Positions 1 through 8,235 of a stretch of 64,000 bases of DNA are shown here, piece after piece. Each line of letters starts with the position of its first letter. Position 1 is the stretch's first letter. A program made the position numbers and the translations under genes. Below the pieces are notes generated by a model, which saw nothing but the letters and a program-made list of their open reading frames with translations, was not told the origin of the DNA and made no database searches. This stretch comes from Belliella buryatensis (lineage in GTDB: Bacteria > Bacteroidota > Bacteroidia > Cytophagales > Cyclobacteriaceae): NCBI RefSeq assembly GCF_900188245.1, contig NZ_FZOK01000008.1, positions 62,001-126,000 on the forward strand, read 5' to 3'.

Positions 1-234
1 CCACTCTGGACTAGTATAACCAATTCCCGCACCTGCTGCCAAGGTGGCATAATCTATGACATCTCCAGCATTCACTGTAGACATCATATAAGATCTGAAA
101 TGGAAATCAAATTTGCCACTTTTCAAATCTTCCTTTAGAGAAGGCTTTCTTACTTTCAAAGTATCTTGGTCATCATTACCAAAAGCAAATGACGAAAGTG
201 AAATCAGAAATGAAGCCAACAAAACTCGGATCAT
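1..234 (-). CDS. Outer-membrane porin-like protein, N-terminal part only (OprD-like?)
   Basis: Only the first 78 codons lie in the window; the gene runs off the left edge. The ATG is at 234. Residues 1-19 form a signal peptide (hydrophobic core LLASFLISLSSFAF, then G/N). Residues 42-76 have an alternating aromatic pattern (FHFRSYMMSTVN... then LAAGAGIGYTSP) like the first beta strands of OprD-type outer-membrane porins of Bacteroidota. The frame is open to position 1. It lies downstream of the terminator of the neighbouring operon, so it probably has its own promoter in 235-300. Export is well supported; the OprD assignment is inference from a short fragment. Confidence 0.55.
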   Translation of the reverse strand, partial: MIRVLLASFLISLSSFAFGNDDQDTLKVRKPSLKEDLKSGKFDFHFRSYMMSTVNAGDVIDYATLAAGAGIGYTSPEW

Positions 235-295
235 ATTCAAAATTGCCTAATTCTACCGTGAGAAAAAGTGACAAAAATCACTTAATCCCTTTTAT

Positions 296-328
296 AAATT
301 GAAAATGGCAAAGCCGAAGCTTTGCCAT
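296..328 (-). terminator. Intrinsic terminator with UUCG tetraloop, end of trx/persulfide operon
   Basis: A perfect 10-bp stem (305-314 with 319-328) closes a four-base loop that reads UUCG with a C-G closing pair on the minus strand, followed by a U-rich stretch (complement of 296-304). It lies about 30 bases beyond the stop codon of the gene ending at 359. Confidence 0.85.
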
Positions 329-358
329 CCTATTTAAATCAAGGTGTAATTCGATGAA

Positions 359-1780
359 CTACAACAAGGTAGAAGGACAAACGTAATCACTTACCTCAAA
401 CTTCTCTGATTCTTTGATGGCTTTGAAGCCCCCATTGATATCAATTAGATTATCAAATCCTCTCGCTTTGAGGATGGAGATAAAGACCATTGATCTATAA
501 CCTCCAGCGCAATGAACGTAGTAAGTCTTATCCTTATCCACCTGAAGCATGCTTTCGTTGATGTAATCCAAAGGTGCATTTTCAGCATTTAATACATGTT
601 CACTTAAGAACTCACTGTTTTTTCTAACATCGAGGATATTTACGTGACCTTCTTTGGTTTCGATTGCAGCTACTTCTTCTGGAGTCAAAGATGTGATGGT
701 ATCTACTTCTCTGCCGTCTTTTTTCCAAGACTCAAAACCTCCTTCAAGGAATCCAATCGCATAATCATAGCCTACTCTGGCTAATCTAGTGATGACCTCT
801 TCTTCCTTGCCTTCATCAGCAATCACTAAAATCTCTTGTTTCAAATCTGGAATCATAGCTCCTACCCATACTGCAAAGCTTCCTTCTATGCCAATATTGA
901 TGGAATTAGGGATAAAACCTTTTGCGAAAACTTGTGCATCCCTAGTATCCAAAAGTACGGCACCAGTTTCATTAGCAGCTGCTTCAAATGCAGCTGGTGA
1001 AAGTGGTCTTACACCTCTTTCCAAAACATCATCTATGCTATCATACCCTTCGATATTCATCATTACGTTTTGAGGGAAATATGCTGGAGGAGGAGTCAAA
1101 CCTGTTGTCACTTCTTTGATAAACTCTTCTTTAGTCATCTCTTGAAGTGCATAATTCGTTTTCTTTTGATTCCCTAAAGTGTCAGAAGTTTCTTTGCTCA
1201 TGTTTTTTCCACAAGCTGAGCCTGCACCGTGAGCAGGATAGACGATCAAGTCATCAGACAAAGGCATGATTTTATTTCTCAATGACTCGTACAAATGCCC
1301 TGCAAGCTTGTCTTGTGTCAAGTCTGCAATCACTTTCTGAGCCAAATCTGGTCTCCCAACATCTCCAATGAATAAAGTATCACCAGTGAAAATTGCCTCT
1401 TCTTTTCCATCTTCATTGAAAAGCAAATAGCAAGAACTCTCCATCGTGTGGCCTGGGGTGTGGATCAATTTGATTTTCAATCTACCCACTTCAAATTCCT
1501 GTCCATCTTCAGCAATAATCGCATCAAACCCTAACTTCATCCCAGTAGGGCCATATACGATATCTGCTCCAGTCTTAGCCGCTAAATCCTTATGACCAGA
1601 CACAAAGTCTGCGTGGAAGTGTGTTTCAAATACATACTTGATTTTTGCATTATTTTTTTCTGCTTGATCGATGTAAGGCTGTACTTCTCTCAATGGATCA
1701 ATGATTGCTGCTTCACCATTGGATTCAATGTAATATGCTCCTTGAGCAAGACATCCTGTATAGATTTGTTCGATTTTCAT
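359..1780 (-). CDS. CstB-like persulfide dioxygenase fused to two rhodanese domains
   Basis: 473 residues. The N-terminal metallo-beta-lactamase domain (about 1-245) has THFHAD at 53-58, H111 in HTPGH and D134 in FTGDT, the metal-ligand set of the ETHE1/persulfide dioxygenase family. Two rhodanese domains follow (about 265-355 and 370-465). The first has no catalytic cysteine (its loop reads ADEGKEEE); the second has HCAGGYRS with Cys about 424. This dioxygenase, pseudo-rhodanese, active rhodanese order is that of staphylococcal CstB, which oxidises persulfides to sulfite and moves sulfane sulfur to give thiosulfate. A role in removing reactive sulfur species in the cytoplasm is inferred. It lies 83 bases downstream of a thioredoxin gene on the same strand, followed by a terminator. 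No signal peptide. Confidence 0.88.
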   Translation of the reverse strand: MKIEQIYTGCLAQGAYYIESNGEAAIIDPLREVQPYIDQAEKNNAKIKYVFETHFHADFVSGHKDLAAKTGADIVYGPTGMKLGFDAIIAEDGQEFEVGRLKIKLIHTPGHTMESSCYLLFNEDGKEEAIFTGDTLFIGDVGRPDLAQKVIADLTQDKLAGHLYESLRNKIMPLSDDLIVYPAHGAGSACGKNMSKETSDTLGNQKKTNYALQEMTKEEFIKEVTTGLTPPPAYFPQNVMMNIEGYDSIDDVLERGVRPLSPAAFEAAANETGAVLLDTRDAQVFAKGFIPNSINIGIEGSFAVWVGAMIPDLKQEILVIADEGKEEEVITRLARVGYDYAIGFLEGGFESWKKDGREVDTITSLTPEEVAAIETKEGHVNILDVRKNSEFLSEHVLNAENAPLDYINESMLQVDKDKTYYVHCAGGYRSMVFISILKARGFDNLIDINGGFKAIKESEKFEVSDYVCPSTLL

Positions 1781-1863
1781 ATTTATCTAAATTATATTCT
1801 GAGTTTAAATGATATTACAAATGTAAATTCTTTGACTAAACTGATTGATGACTTTTGTCACAA

Positions 1864-2184
1864 TTAGACAGTTTGAGAAAGATTTTGATTGATGACATTT
1901 ACAAGTTGATGCGTAGGCACCACACCTGATTGTCTCCACAGTATCTTTCCTTTTTGAAATAAGATCAATGTCGGAACTCCTCTTACCTGAAAGTTGCTCG
2001 CAGCCAAAGGGTTTTTATCCACATCAACTTTGATGATTTTCACTTTCTCTCCCACTTGCTTGGCTGTATCTTGCAAGATAGGCTGCATCATCTGACATGG
2101 ACCACACCAGGTGGCAAAGAAATCCACCAATACTGGCTGGTCCCCTGATATCAATTCATTGAAGGTCATTGGTTGTGTGCTCAT
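1864..2184 (-). CDS. trxA: Thioredoxin
   Basis: 106 residues, the usual length of a cytoplasmic thioredoxin. The active site WCGPC is at 26-30, the catalytic Asp-like position is in the preceding strand, and the cis-proline is P71 in RGVPTLILF. It reduces protein disulfides and possibly persulfides. It is the first gene of a two-gene minus-strand unit with the CstB-like gene, so it may supply electrons to or accept sulfur from that enzyme (inference). A TAATTTTG box ends about 23 bases upstream of the ATG. Several thioredoxins are usual in this phylum, so this need not be the main cellular copy. Confidence 0.92.
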   Translation of the reverse strand: MSTQPMTFNELISGDQPVLVDFFATWCGPCQMMQPILQDTAKQVGEKVKIIKVDVDKNPLAASNFQVRGVPTLILFQKGKILWRQSGVVPTHQLVNVINQNLSQTV

Positions 2185-2206
2185 GGTTTTTCATTTTAAT
2201 AATACT

Positions 2207-2214
2207 CAAAATTA
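2207..2214 (-). promoter_or_regulatory. Candidate -7 box for trxA
   Basis: Minus-strand TAATTTTG fits the Bacteroidota TAnnTTTG element. No clear TTTG lies 17-23 bases upstream, so this is a partial match. It sits 23 bases before the ATG. Confidence 0.45.
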
Positions 2215-2329
2215 AACTTCAAGTAAGCTACTCACAGTAATTTTTATCACAAAGCCTTAAAACCTGTTAAAATACCAGACTTTACTGATTTATTCATTAT
2301 TTTCGCCCGATACATCATTTTCAATAACC

Positions 2330-5311
2330 ATGCTTGATTATAAAAAGGTCAATAACCTGACAGGGTGGCTTGTCGCAGCTGTCGCTACCTTGGTCTATGT
2401 CTTAACAGTGGAGCAAACGGCCAGTTTTTGGGATCCAGGAGAATTTATCGCCGTTTCATACAAACTTCAAGTACCTCACCCTCCAGGCGCTCCATTTTTT
2501 CTGTTGATTTACAGAATGTTTGGATTCCTTGCTCTAGGTGATGGACTTCAAGTAGCTTACTGGATGAATGTGGGGAGTGCGGTATTCTCTGGCTTCACTA
2601 TTCTCTTTCTATTCTGGTCTATAACCTTATTGGGTAGAAAATTATTCAAAATCAAATCAGGTGAAGAAAGCTCCGGCCAAACTATCAGTTTGATGGGAGC
2701 AGGAATAGTAGGAGCTTTGGTCTACACCTTCTCTGATAGCTTTTGGTTCTCAGCCGTAGAAGCTGAAGTATACGCCATGTCCTCTTTTTTTACAGCAATT
2801 GTCATCTGGGCATTTTTGAAATGGGATGTGATCGAAGACCCTGTATTGGAAAACAAATGGATGATTTTCATCGCTTATCTAGTCGGTTTATCAATCGGTG
2901 TCCATTTGCTCAATTTAGTGACACTGCCTGCTTTGGCCTTGATCTATTATTTCAAAAAATATCCCAACCCAAATATCAAAGGTGGAATCGTAGCCTTACT
3001 ATGTGGAGGACTGGCATTGATAATTATCAATAACCTGATTATCCCTGGATTACCAAGCATGGCAGGATCTATTGAGATCTTTTTCGTCAATACAATAGGT
3101 TTGCCTTTTGGTTCAGGAATTGTATTCTTCACCGCAGTTTTCTTAGGATCTTTGATCTATGCTATCCTATACAGTATCAAAAAAGAAAAGGTCATCTTGA
3201 ACACTATTTTGCTCTCATTGACATTTGTTTTGATCGGTTACAGTTCTTATGCACTGATCGTCATCAGAGCCAATCAGGATCCTATTATCAACGAAAACAA
3301 TCCAAAAGACATCATCAGCTATGTATCCTATCTGAAAAGGGAACAATATGGCTATAGACCTTTGCTCCATGGTCAATATTTCACTGCGAAGGTAGTCTCA
3401 CAAGAAGATGGTGCGCCTATTTATGTCAAAGGAAAAGATAAGTACGAGATTGTAGATTATAATACTGTCACCAAATACGACCCAAGTAGAACTACAATTC
3501 TACCGAGGATATATTCTACTCAAGAAAGGCATAAACAAATTTACCGAACCAAATTAGGGCTTAGTTCAGGGCAGGAACCCACCTTTGGTGACAACCTTTA
3601 CTTTATGTTTACCCATCAACTAGGGCATATGTATTGGAGGTATTTTATGTGGAATTTTTCTGGAAGAGAAAGTGACTATTCTGATGCACCTTGGCTGGGA
3701 ATCACAGATGCATTCAGTGATAAGTTTCCTGATTACATCAAAGAAAATAAAGCGCATAACAACTATTTGATGTTGCCTTTGTTATTAGGCTTGTTTGGAT
3801 TCTTTTTTCAGGCCAAAAAAGACCCAAATTCCTTCTACGTTACTTTGGGGCTATTCTTGATGATGGGGGTAGTGCTGGTGCTCTATCTGAATTCACCTCC
3901 AGTAGAGCCTAGAGAGCGCGATTATATCTATGTGGGTTCATTTTATGCATTTGCCATTTGGGCAGGTTTTGGTGTTTTGGCACTTGCACATTGGATCGGC
4001 AAAATGAATAAAAACTTAGCCATAGCAGGAGTCATGGCTACTTTGATCACCTTCCCAGTTCCTGTCATTATGGCTATACAAAATTGGGATGATCATAATA
4101 GACAAGGCAGATATTTCTCAGTAGATTCAGCAAGAAACTTCTTAGCATCCTGTGAACCCAACGCGATTCTCTTTACAGGGGGGGACAATGACACTTTCCC
4201 ACTGTGGTATGTACAAGCAGTAGAAAACTTCAGGACAGATGTAAGGGTTGTGGTTTTGAGTTATTTTGATACGGATTGGTATGTAGATCAGATGACCCGT
4301 AAGGCATACGAGTCTGATCCATTACCATTTTCCTTGACTAATGAAAACTATAGAAAAGGAACTAATGATGTTTTGTACCTCTATGAAAGGGAGGGCTTGG
4401 ATGCGATTTCTGCAAAAGAATACCTAAGGTTACTGAAAAATAAATCAGACCTTTTGAAACTCTCTGCAGGATCTAGTAAAATGACCATCAATATGGTGCC
4501 TGCTAGAAATATCATCTTGGATGTTGATATAGAAAAAGTTTATAATGATGGGTTAATTCCAGAAGGTATGGAGGCATTGATGGTAGACCAAATGAACCTT
4601 CGTGTAAAGGGTGAATATGTCACCAAAGGAAATATGATGCTCCTCGACCTGATCACAACAAACAATTGGGAGAGACCTATCTATTTCAACAATACTTCTA
4701 TGGCTACCATTGGGCTGGATTTGGAAGAATATGTGGTGATGGAGGGGATGACTTATAGACTGCTCCCTGTCAGAAAGCCACAGAACTTCAGGGCTGAGTT
4801 GGTGAATACAGAAAAATCCTATAAGCACGTGATGGAGGATTTTGCGTTTAGAGGAATGGACAATCCTGATAATTATTTTGATGATGAATTCAGAAGATTC
4901 ACCTCCAATCACAGAAGTGCTATCAACAGCATAGCTATCGCACTCCTTGACGAGGATGAAATGGATAAAGCAGCAGATGTATTAAAGCTAGGATTGGCAA
5001 GAATGCCGCATGAAGCCATACCTTATGACTTGGCTAGTGGTCAGTCTGCACCTTTACTTTTCGAAGTAGGAGAGGACGAAATGGCCTTGGACATTGTAGA
5101 AAAAATGTCTTTAAAATCCATCCAATTGTTGGACTTCTATGCCAAAACTAATAGAGAATATGACAGAGAAGCGATGATCTCTCTAGAAATGTTGAAATAC
5201 TTTGTACCACTTCTCGAAGAGAGAGGCTACAATGATTTAGCGGCTGAGCTCAAAAGAGATCTTGAACGATTCATCGGAAGTAGTGGTGGCAGAGGTCTAG
5301 ACAGAAGGTGA
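2330..5311 (+). CDS. DUF2723 family polytopic membrane protein (glycosyltransferase-C-like)
   Basis: 993 residues. A short N-terminal tail leads into repeated hydrophobic helices up to about residue 590 (at least ten), then a soluble region of about 400 residues. Near the N-terminus FWDPGEFI (33-40) and HPPGAPFF (50-57) are the conserved loop motifs of DUF2723, with the acidic D35/E38 in the position where GT-C enzymes keep catalytic acid residues. The family includes eukaryotic TMEM260, reported as a protein O-mannosyltransferase; in Bacteroidota the substrate is not established. The gene is monocistronic, with a strong bidirectional terminator six bases after its stop. The C-terminal part may hold helical repeats, but I cannot assign it further. 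Confidence 0.85.
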   Translation: MLDYKKVNNLTGWLVAAVATLVYVLTVEQTASFWDPGEFIAVSYKLQVPHPPGAPFFLLIYRMFGFLALGDGLQVAYWMNVGSAVFSGFTILFLFWSITLLGRKLFKIKSGEESSGQTISLMGAGIVGALVYTFSDSFWFSAVEAEVYAMSSFFTAIVIWAFLKWDVIEDPVLENKWMIFIAYLVGLSIGVHLLNLVTLPALALIYYFKKYPNPNIKGGIVALLCGGLALIIINNLIIPGLPSMAGSIEIFFVNTIGLPFGSGIVFFTAVFLGSLIYAILYSIKKEKVILNTILLSLTFVLIGYSSYALIVIRANQDPIINENNPKDIISYVSYLKREQYGYRPLLHGQYFTAKVVSQEDGAPIYVKGKDKYEIVDYNTVTKYDPSRTTILPRIYSTQERHKQIYRTKLGLSSGQEPTFGDNLYFMFTHQLGHMYWRYFMWNFSGRESDYSDAPWLGITDAFSDKFPDYIKENKAHNNYLMLPLLLGLFGFFFQAKKDPNSFYVTLGLFLMMGVVLVLYLNSPPVEPRERDYIYVGSFYAFAIWAGFGVLALAHWIGKMNKNLAIAGVMATLITFPVPVIMAIQNWDDHNRQGRYFSVDSARNFLASCEPNAILFTGGDNDTFPLWYVQAVENFRTDVRVVVLSYFDTDWYVDQMTRKAYESDPLPFSLTNENYRKGTNDVLYLYEREGLDAISAKEYLRLLKNKSDLLKLSAGSSKMTINMVPARNIILDVDIEKVYNDGLIPEGMEALMVDQMNLRVKGEYVTKGNMMLLDLITTNNWERPIYFNNTSMATIGLDLEEYVVMEGMTYRLLPVRKPQNFRAELVNTEKSYKHVMEDFAFRGMDNPDNYFDDEFRRFTSNHRSAINSIAIALLDEDEMDKAADVLKLGLARMPHEAIPYDLASGQSAPLLFEVGEDEMALDIVEKMSLKSIQLLDFYAKTNREYDREAMISLEMLKYFVPLLEERGYNDLAAELKRDLERFIGSSGGRGLDRR

Positions 5312-5316
5312 AAACA

Positions 5317-5342
5317 AAATCCCCTCACACGAGGGGATTTTT
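5317..5342 (+). terminator. Bidirectional intrinsic terminator
   Basis: Ten-base perfect stem AAATCCCCTC/GAGGGGATTT around ACAC, with T-rich flanks on both strands. It serves the DUF2723 gene on plus and the methyltransferase gene on minus. Confidence 0.92.
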
Positions 5343-5374
5343 GCTATAAGCATGTTTCAAGAGAAATTTGATAA

Positions 5375-6157
5375 TTAATATCGCTTTTTCTCTAACACAT
5401 AGAACAGATCTAATCCTTGATCAGGGTGATCTACCAAAAGGTAATCTTCATGGGTGATATCTGTTACAGATTTTCCTTGTTGCTGATGTAGCTTATTCCT
5501 ATTTAACCTATTTAGCACTTCATAGGGCCATCTAAGTAAAACAGCGGGAAGTCTATATTGTAATTTAAAAACATCAAAACGCATAATCTTATTAACGGAC
5601 ATTCGGTTTGCTTCGTGATAATCCCAAACTTTCTGATTCCCTCCTATTCCCATTGCATTCACTTGATCAAAAACTTCTTTACAAAGGGTCTTGAGTTGAT
5701 TGGGAGTATATTCTCTAATATGCCAAGGGTTTCTAGAAAGAGTGTGACGGATATTTGGAGTTGAGATAATAGCTTTTCCTCCTGGTTTGAGCACCCGATA
5801 GATTTCTTCTAAAAAAAGTCGATCATTTTCTATGTGTTCTATTACTTGAAAACTAACTACAGTATCAAAACTGTCCGAAGGGATATTTTCGAAAGGAGGA
5901 ATGACAGCCTGTTTGAAGGAGACACTTGGGTATTTGGCCTGAAGTTTGTCAATCACTTCTTGGATTTTATCCAAGCCTAAGTAGGAATCTACAGCATTTA
6001 AAAGCTCAGTGACACCCCTGCCTTCACCACAGCCAACTTCCAGCAAGTCACCCTTGACCAAAGGTTTGGCAGCGATATAGGCTTTGAGAAGTCTTTGATG
6101 AATAGGATTATCACTTACCAACTTGTCCGATGCAATTTCCGTTGTATAGGTAGCCAT
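5375..6157 (-). CDS. Class I SAM-dependent methyltransferase
   Basis: 260 residues from the ATG at 6157. Motif I is LLEVGCGEGRG (38-48), followed by the acidic residue in LGLDK and by the post-II segment FDTVVSFQVIEHIEN and motif KPGGKAIISTPN, all typical of Methyltransf_11/23 proteins. The substrate cannot be told. An in-frame ATG exists at 6205, but a TAATTTTG promoter box at 6179-6186 lies between the two, and the shorter start avoids overlap with the divergent gene, so 6157 is preferred. Cytoplasmic; no membrane segment. Confidence 0.82.
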   Translation of the reverse strand: MATYTTEIASDKLVSDNPIHQRLLKAYIAAKPLVKGDLLEVGCGEGRGVTELLNAVDSYLGLDKIQEVIDKLQAKYPSVSFKQAVIPPFENIPSDSFDTVVSFQVIEHIENDRLFLEEIYRVLKPGGKAIISTPNIRHTLSRNPWHIREYTPNQLKTLCKEVFDQVNAMGIGGNQKVWDYHEANRMSVNKIMRFDVFKLQYRLPAVLLRWPYEVLNRLNRNKLHQQQGKSVTDITHEDYLLVDHPDQGLDLFYVLEKKRY

Positions 6158-6178
6158 TTGAAATTTTATTAATTTGAG

Positions 6179-6186
6179 CAAAATTA
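6179..6186 (-). promoter_or_regulatory. Candidate -7 box for the methyltransferase gene
   Basis: Minus-strand TAATTTTG, 21 bases upstream of the ATG at 6157. It supports the shorter start codon. The -33 element is not clear. Confidence 0.45.
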
Positions 6187-6205
6187 AGGTTAATTTTTGA
6201 ACCAT

Positions 6206-7456
6206 ATGACAACAAATAAGATCTCTTCAAAATTCCACCTGTTCTTCACCACTTTGCTTACCTTCCTGCTAGCTTCTGGATCTGGCTTTTCACAACAGAC
6301 CTTAGAGACTACCAATCAGACACTTAGATATTCAAGGTATTCAAGGCTATCACCAAAAATTATCCCTGTGAAAATTACCGAAAGGTCATTTTTACTACAG
6401 ATTCCAGTTGAAAAATTAGAGGACAATCCAGTTTTTGATGATTATGAATTTTATTTCACAATCCTATCCTCCTACAATCAGGCATTTCAAAACGAAAATC
6501 TAACCAGACTTCAGGAAAATGATCTGAAAAAAAACACGGCTAATCATTTTTATTTCGAACAGAGAATTCAGATACCTGAAGAACAAGAAGAAGCTATTGC
6601 CTTTATCAAAATAGTAGATACTAGGCAAGGGGATGAATATTATTATCACATGGATCTTATAGGACCTTTTATACTTGGTCATCCAAACTTTGGCGCCTAT
6701 TATGGCAATGATGTTCCATTTGACCAAAACTTCTTGATACAAGAAGAAGCATTATTATTCAAAAGCAATTCTGCCATTAGTTTGAATAGGTTCTTTTACC
6801 CTACAGAATTCGCATCGCCCTTTCCTCCGATGGAAACCAAGCCAGCCCCAGCACCAAGAGAGGTAGAAGTGGTCAATCAAGGAGATTTCTTAGTCAATAC
6901 ACCTAGAACTTTTGATGAGAAGGGATATTATTTCATCCAATCAGACACTAACTCCACTGAAGGTCTTTTGATCAAAACAGTATCTCAAGCTTTCCCAAGA
7001 GTGGAAACATGGGAGGATATGGTTGATATGGTGGTGTATATCTCCACAAGAAGAGAGCATGAAACACTGATGGAGGCCACAGATAAGAAAAAAGCACTTG
7101 ATCAATACTGGATAGGCTTGACCAAAGATGAAGAAGCAGCCAAAACACTTATTCGAGAATATTTTCGACAGATTGAATTTGCAAATATCCTTTTTACGGA
7201 TTTCAAAGAGGGTTGGAAAACAGATCGAGGAATGGTCTATACAGTGATGGGACCTCCAACAGGAGTCGCCTTTAGACAGAATGCAGAAATATGGACTTAT
7301 GGAGACCTTAACTCAAATTCCAAAATAAACTTTACCTTTGCACGCGTCAAAAATATTTTGACTCCAAATTATTATATACTCAACCGCTCCAGAGCACTTC
7401 AGCCTGAGTGGTTCAAAAGCATCACATTATGGAGAAGCGGAAGGATGGATTTCTGA
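6206..7456 (+). CDS. GWxTD domain-containing exported protein
   Basis: 416 residues from the ATG at 6206; a TTG three codons upstream is less likely. The first 30 residues are a signal peptide ending near GSGFSQ. The C-terminal domain carries GWKTDRGMVYTVMGPP, the signature that names the GWxTD family, found mostly in Bacteroidota and of unknown function. The middle is charged and beta-rich with no motif I recognise. Its end overlaps the following rlmB gene by 28 bases, so the two are probably co-transcribed. It is divergent from the methyltransferase gene with only 48 bases between start codons. Confidence 0.82.
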   Translation: MTTNKISSKFHLFFTTLLTFLLASGSGFSQQTLETTNQTLRYSRYSRLSPKIIPVKITERSFLLQIPVEKLEDNPVFDDYEFYFTILSSYNQAFQNENLTRLQENDLKKNTANHFYFEQRIQIPEEQEEAIAFIKIVDTRQGDEYYYHMDLIGPFILGHPNFGAYYGNDVPFDQNFLIQEEALLFKSNSAISLNRFFYPTEFASPFPPMETKPAPAPREVEVVNQGDFLVNTPRTFDEKGYYFIQSDTNSTEGLLIKTVSQAFPRVETWEDMVDMVVYISTRREHETLMEATDKKKALDQYWIGLTKDEEAAKTLIREYFRQIEFANILFTDFKEGWKTDRGMVYTVMGPPTGVAFRQNAEIWTYGDLNSNSKINFTFARVKNILTPNYYILNRSRALQPEWFKSITLWRSGRMDF

Positions 7457-8202
7457 TCAACAAAGGAGAACAAGACAAGGATTTTTTATTTGGTACCCGA
7501 GCGGTAATGGAAGCCATCAATGCCAACAAAGACATTGATAAGGTTTTAGTCAACAAAGAACTGAATAACGATCTGATCAAGGAACTACTCAAACTTGCCA
7601 AAGAGGAAAGAATCCCTGTGGTAAGAGTTCCAGAAGCTAAGTTGAATAGGATCACCCGCAAAAACCATCAAGGAGTGATCGCGCATATCTCAGCGATTCA
7701 ATATGCCTCACTTGACAATGTCATAGATGAATGTTTTTCCAAAGGAATAGCTCCAATGGTGTTGGTTTTGGATAGAGTGACTGATGTAAGAAATTTCGGT
7801 GCTATCGCCCGTACAGCTGACTGTGCAGGAATACATGCCATCGTAATTCCCGAAAAAGGTAGTGCTCAGATCAACTCAGATGCGGTCAAAACTTCAGCAG
7901 GTGCTTTGAATTTTTTGCCAGTGTGTAGAGTAAAAAACCTCTACTATACCGTCAAAGACCTCAAAAAAATGGGGCTCAACGTCGTGAGTGTGACTGAAAA
8001 AACCGAAAGAGAAATGTACGAAGCAGACTTCAAAGCACCTACTGCATTGATCATGGGCTCAGAAGAGGATGGGATTTCTCCAGAACTGATGGGGTTAAGT
8101 GATGAATTTGTCAAAATTCCATTGTCAGGAAATATAGAAAGCTTAAATGTGTCGGTAGCAGCAGGCGTAGTCATCTACGAAGCGATCAGGCAGAGGAAAT
8201 AA
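7429..8202 (+). CDS. rlmB: 23S rRNA (guanosine-2'-O-)-methyltransferase, SpoU/TrmH family
   Basis: 257 residues from ATG 7429. An N-terminal L30e-like substrate-binding domain (about 10-85, FGTRAVMEAI) is followed by the SPOUT knot domain with its three motifs: NFGAIARTADCAG, IMGSEEDGISPEL and NIESLNVSVAAGVVIYEA. The asparagine and arginine of motif 1 and the SLNVSVA loop bind SAM. The family methylates G2251 in the 23S P loop; related tRNA/rRNA targets cannot be excluded. A GTG at 7408 in frame is a weaker start. It overlaps the GWxTD gene and ends in a bidirectional terminator. Confidence 0.88.
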   Translation: MEKRKDGFLINKGEQDKDFLFGTRAVMEAINANKDIDKVLVNKELNNDLIKELLKLAKEERIPVVRVPEAKLNRITRKNHQGVIAHISAIQYASLDNVIDECFSKGIAPMVLVLDRVTDVRNFGAIARTADCAGIHAIVIPEKGSAQINSDAVKTSAGALNFLPVCRVKNLYYTVKDLKKMGLNVVSVTEKTEREMYEADFKAPTALIMGSEEDGISPELMGLSDEFVKIPLSGNIESLNVSVAAGVVIYEAIRQRK

Positions 8203-8235
8203 AAAATGTGGAGCTCGAAAGCTCCACATTTTTTA
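8201..8235 (+). terminator. Bidirectional terminator overlapping the mscS stop codon
   Basis: A 15-base perfect stem (8201-8215 with 8220-8234) around CGAA, with A-runs on one side and T-runs on the other. It lies directly after the rlmB stop, and the minus-strand stop codon at 8233-8235 is inside its right arm. Confidence 0.9.

Noticed and set aside
266-283. Small hairpin AAGTGA/TCACTT upstream of the porin-like gene
   Set aside because: Six pairs only, next to a much stronger terminator; not supported as a separate feature.
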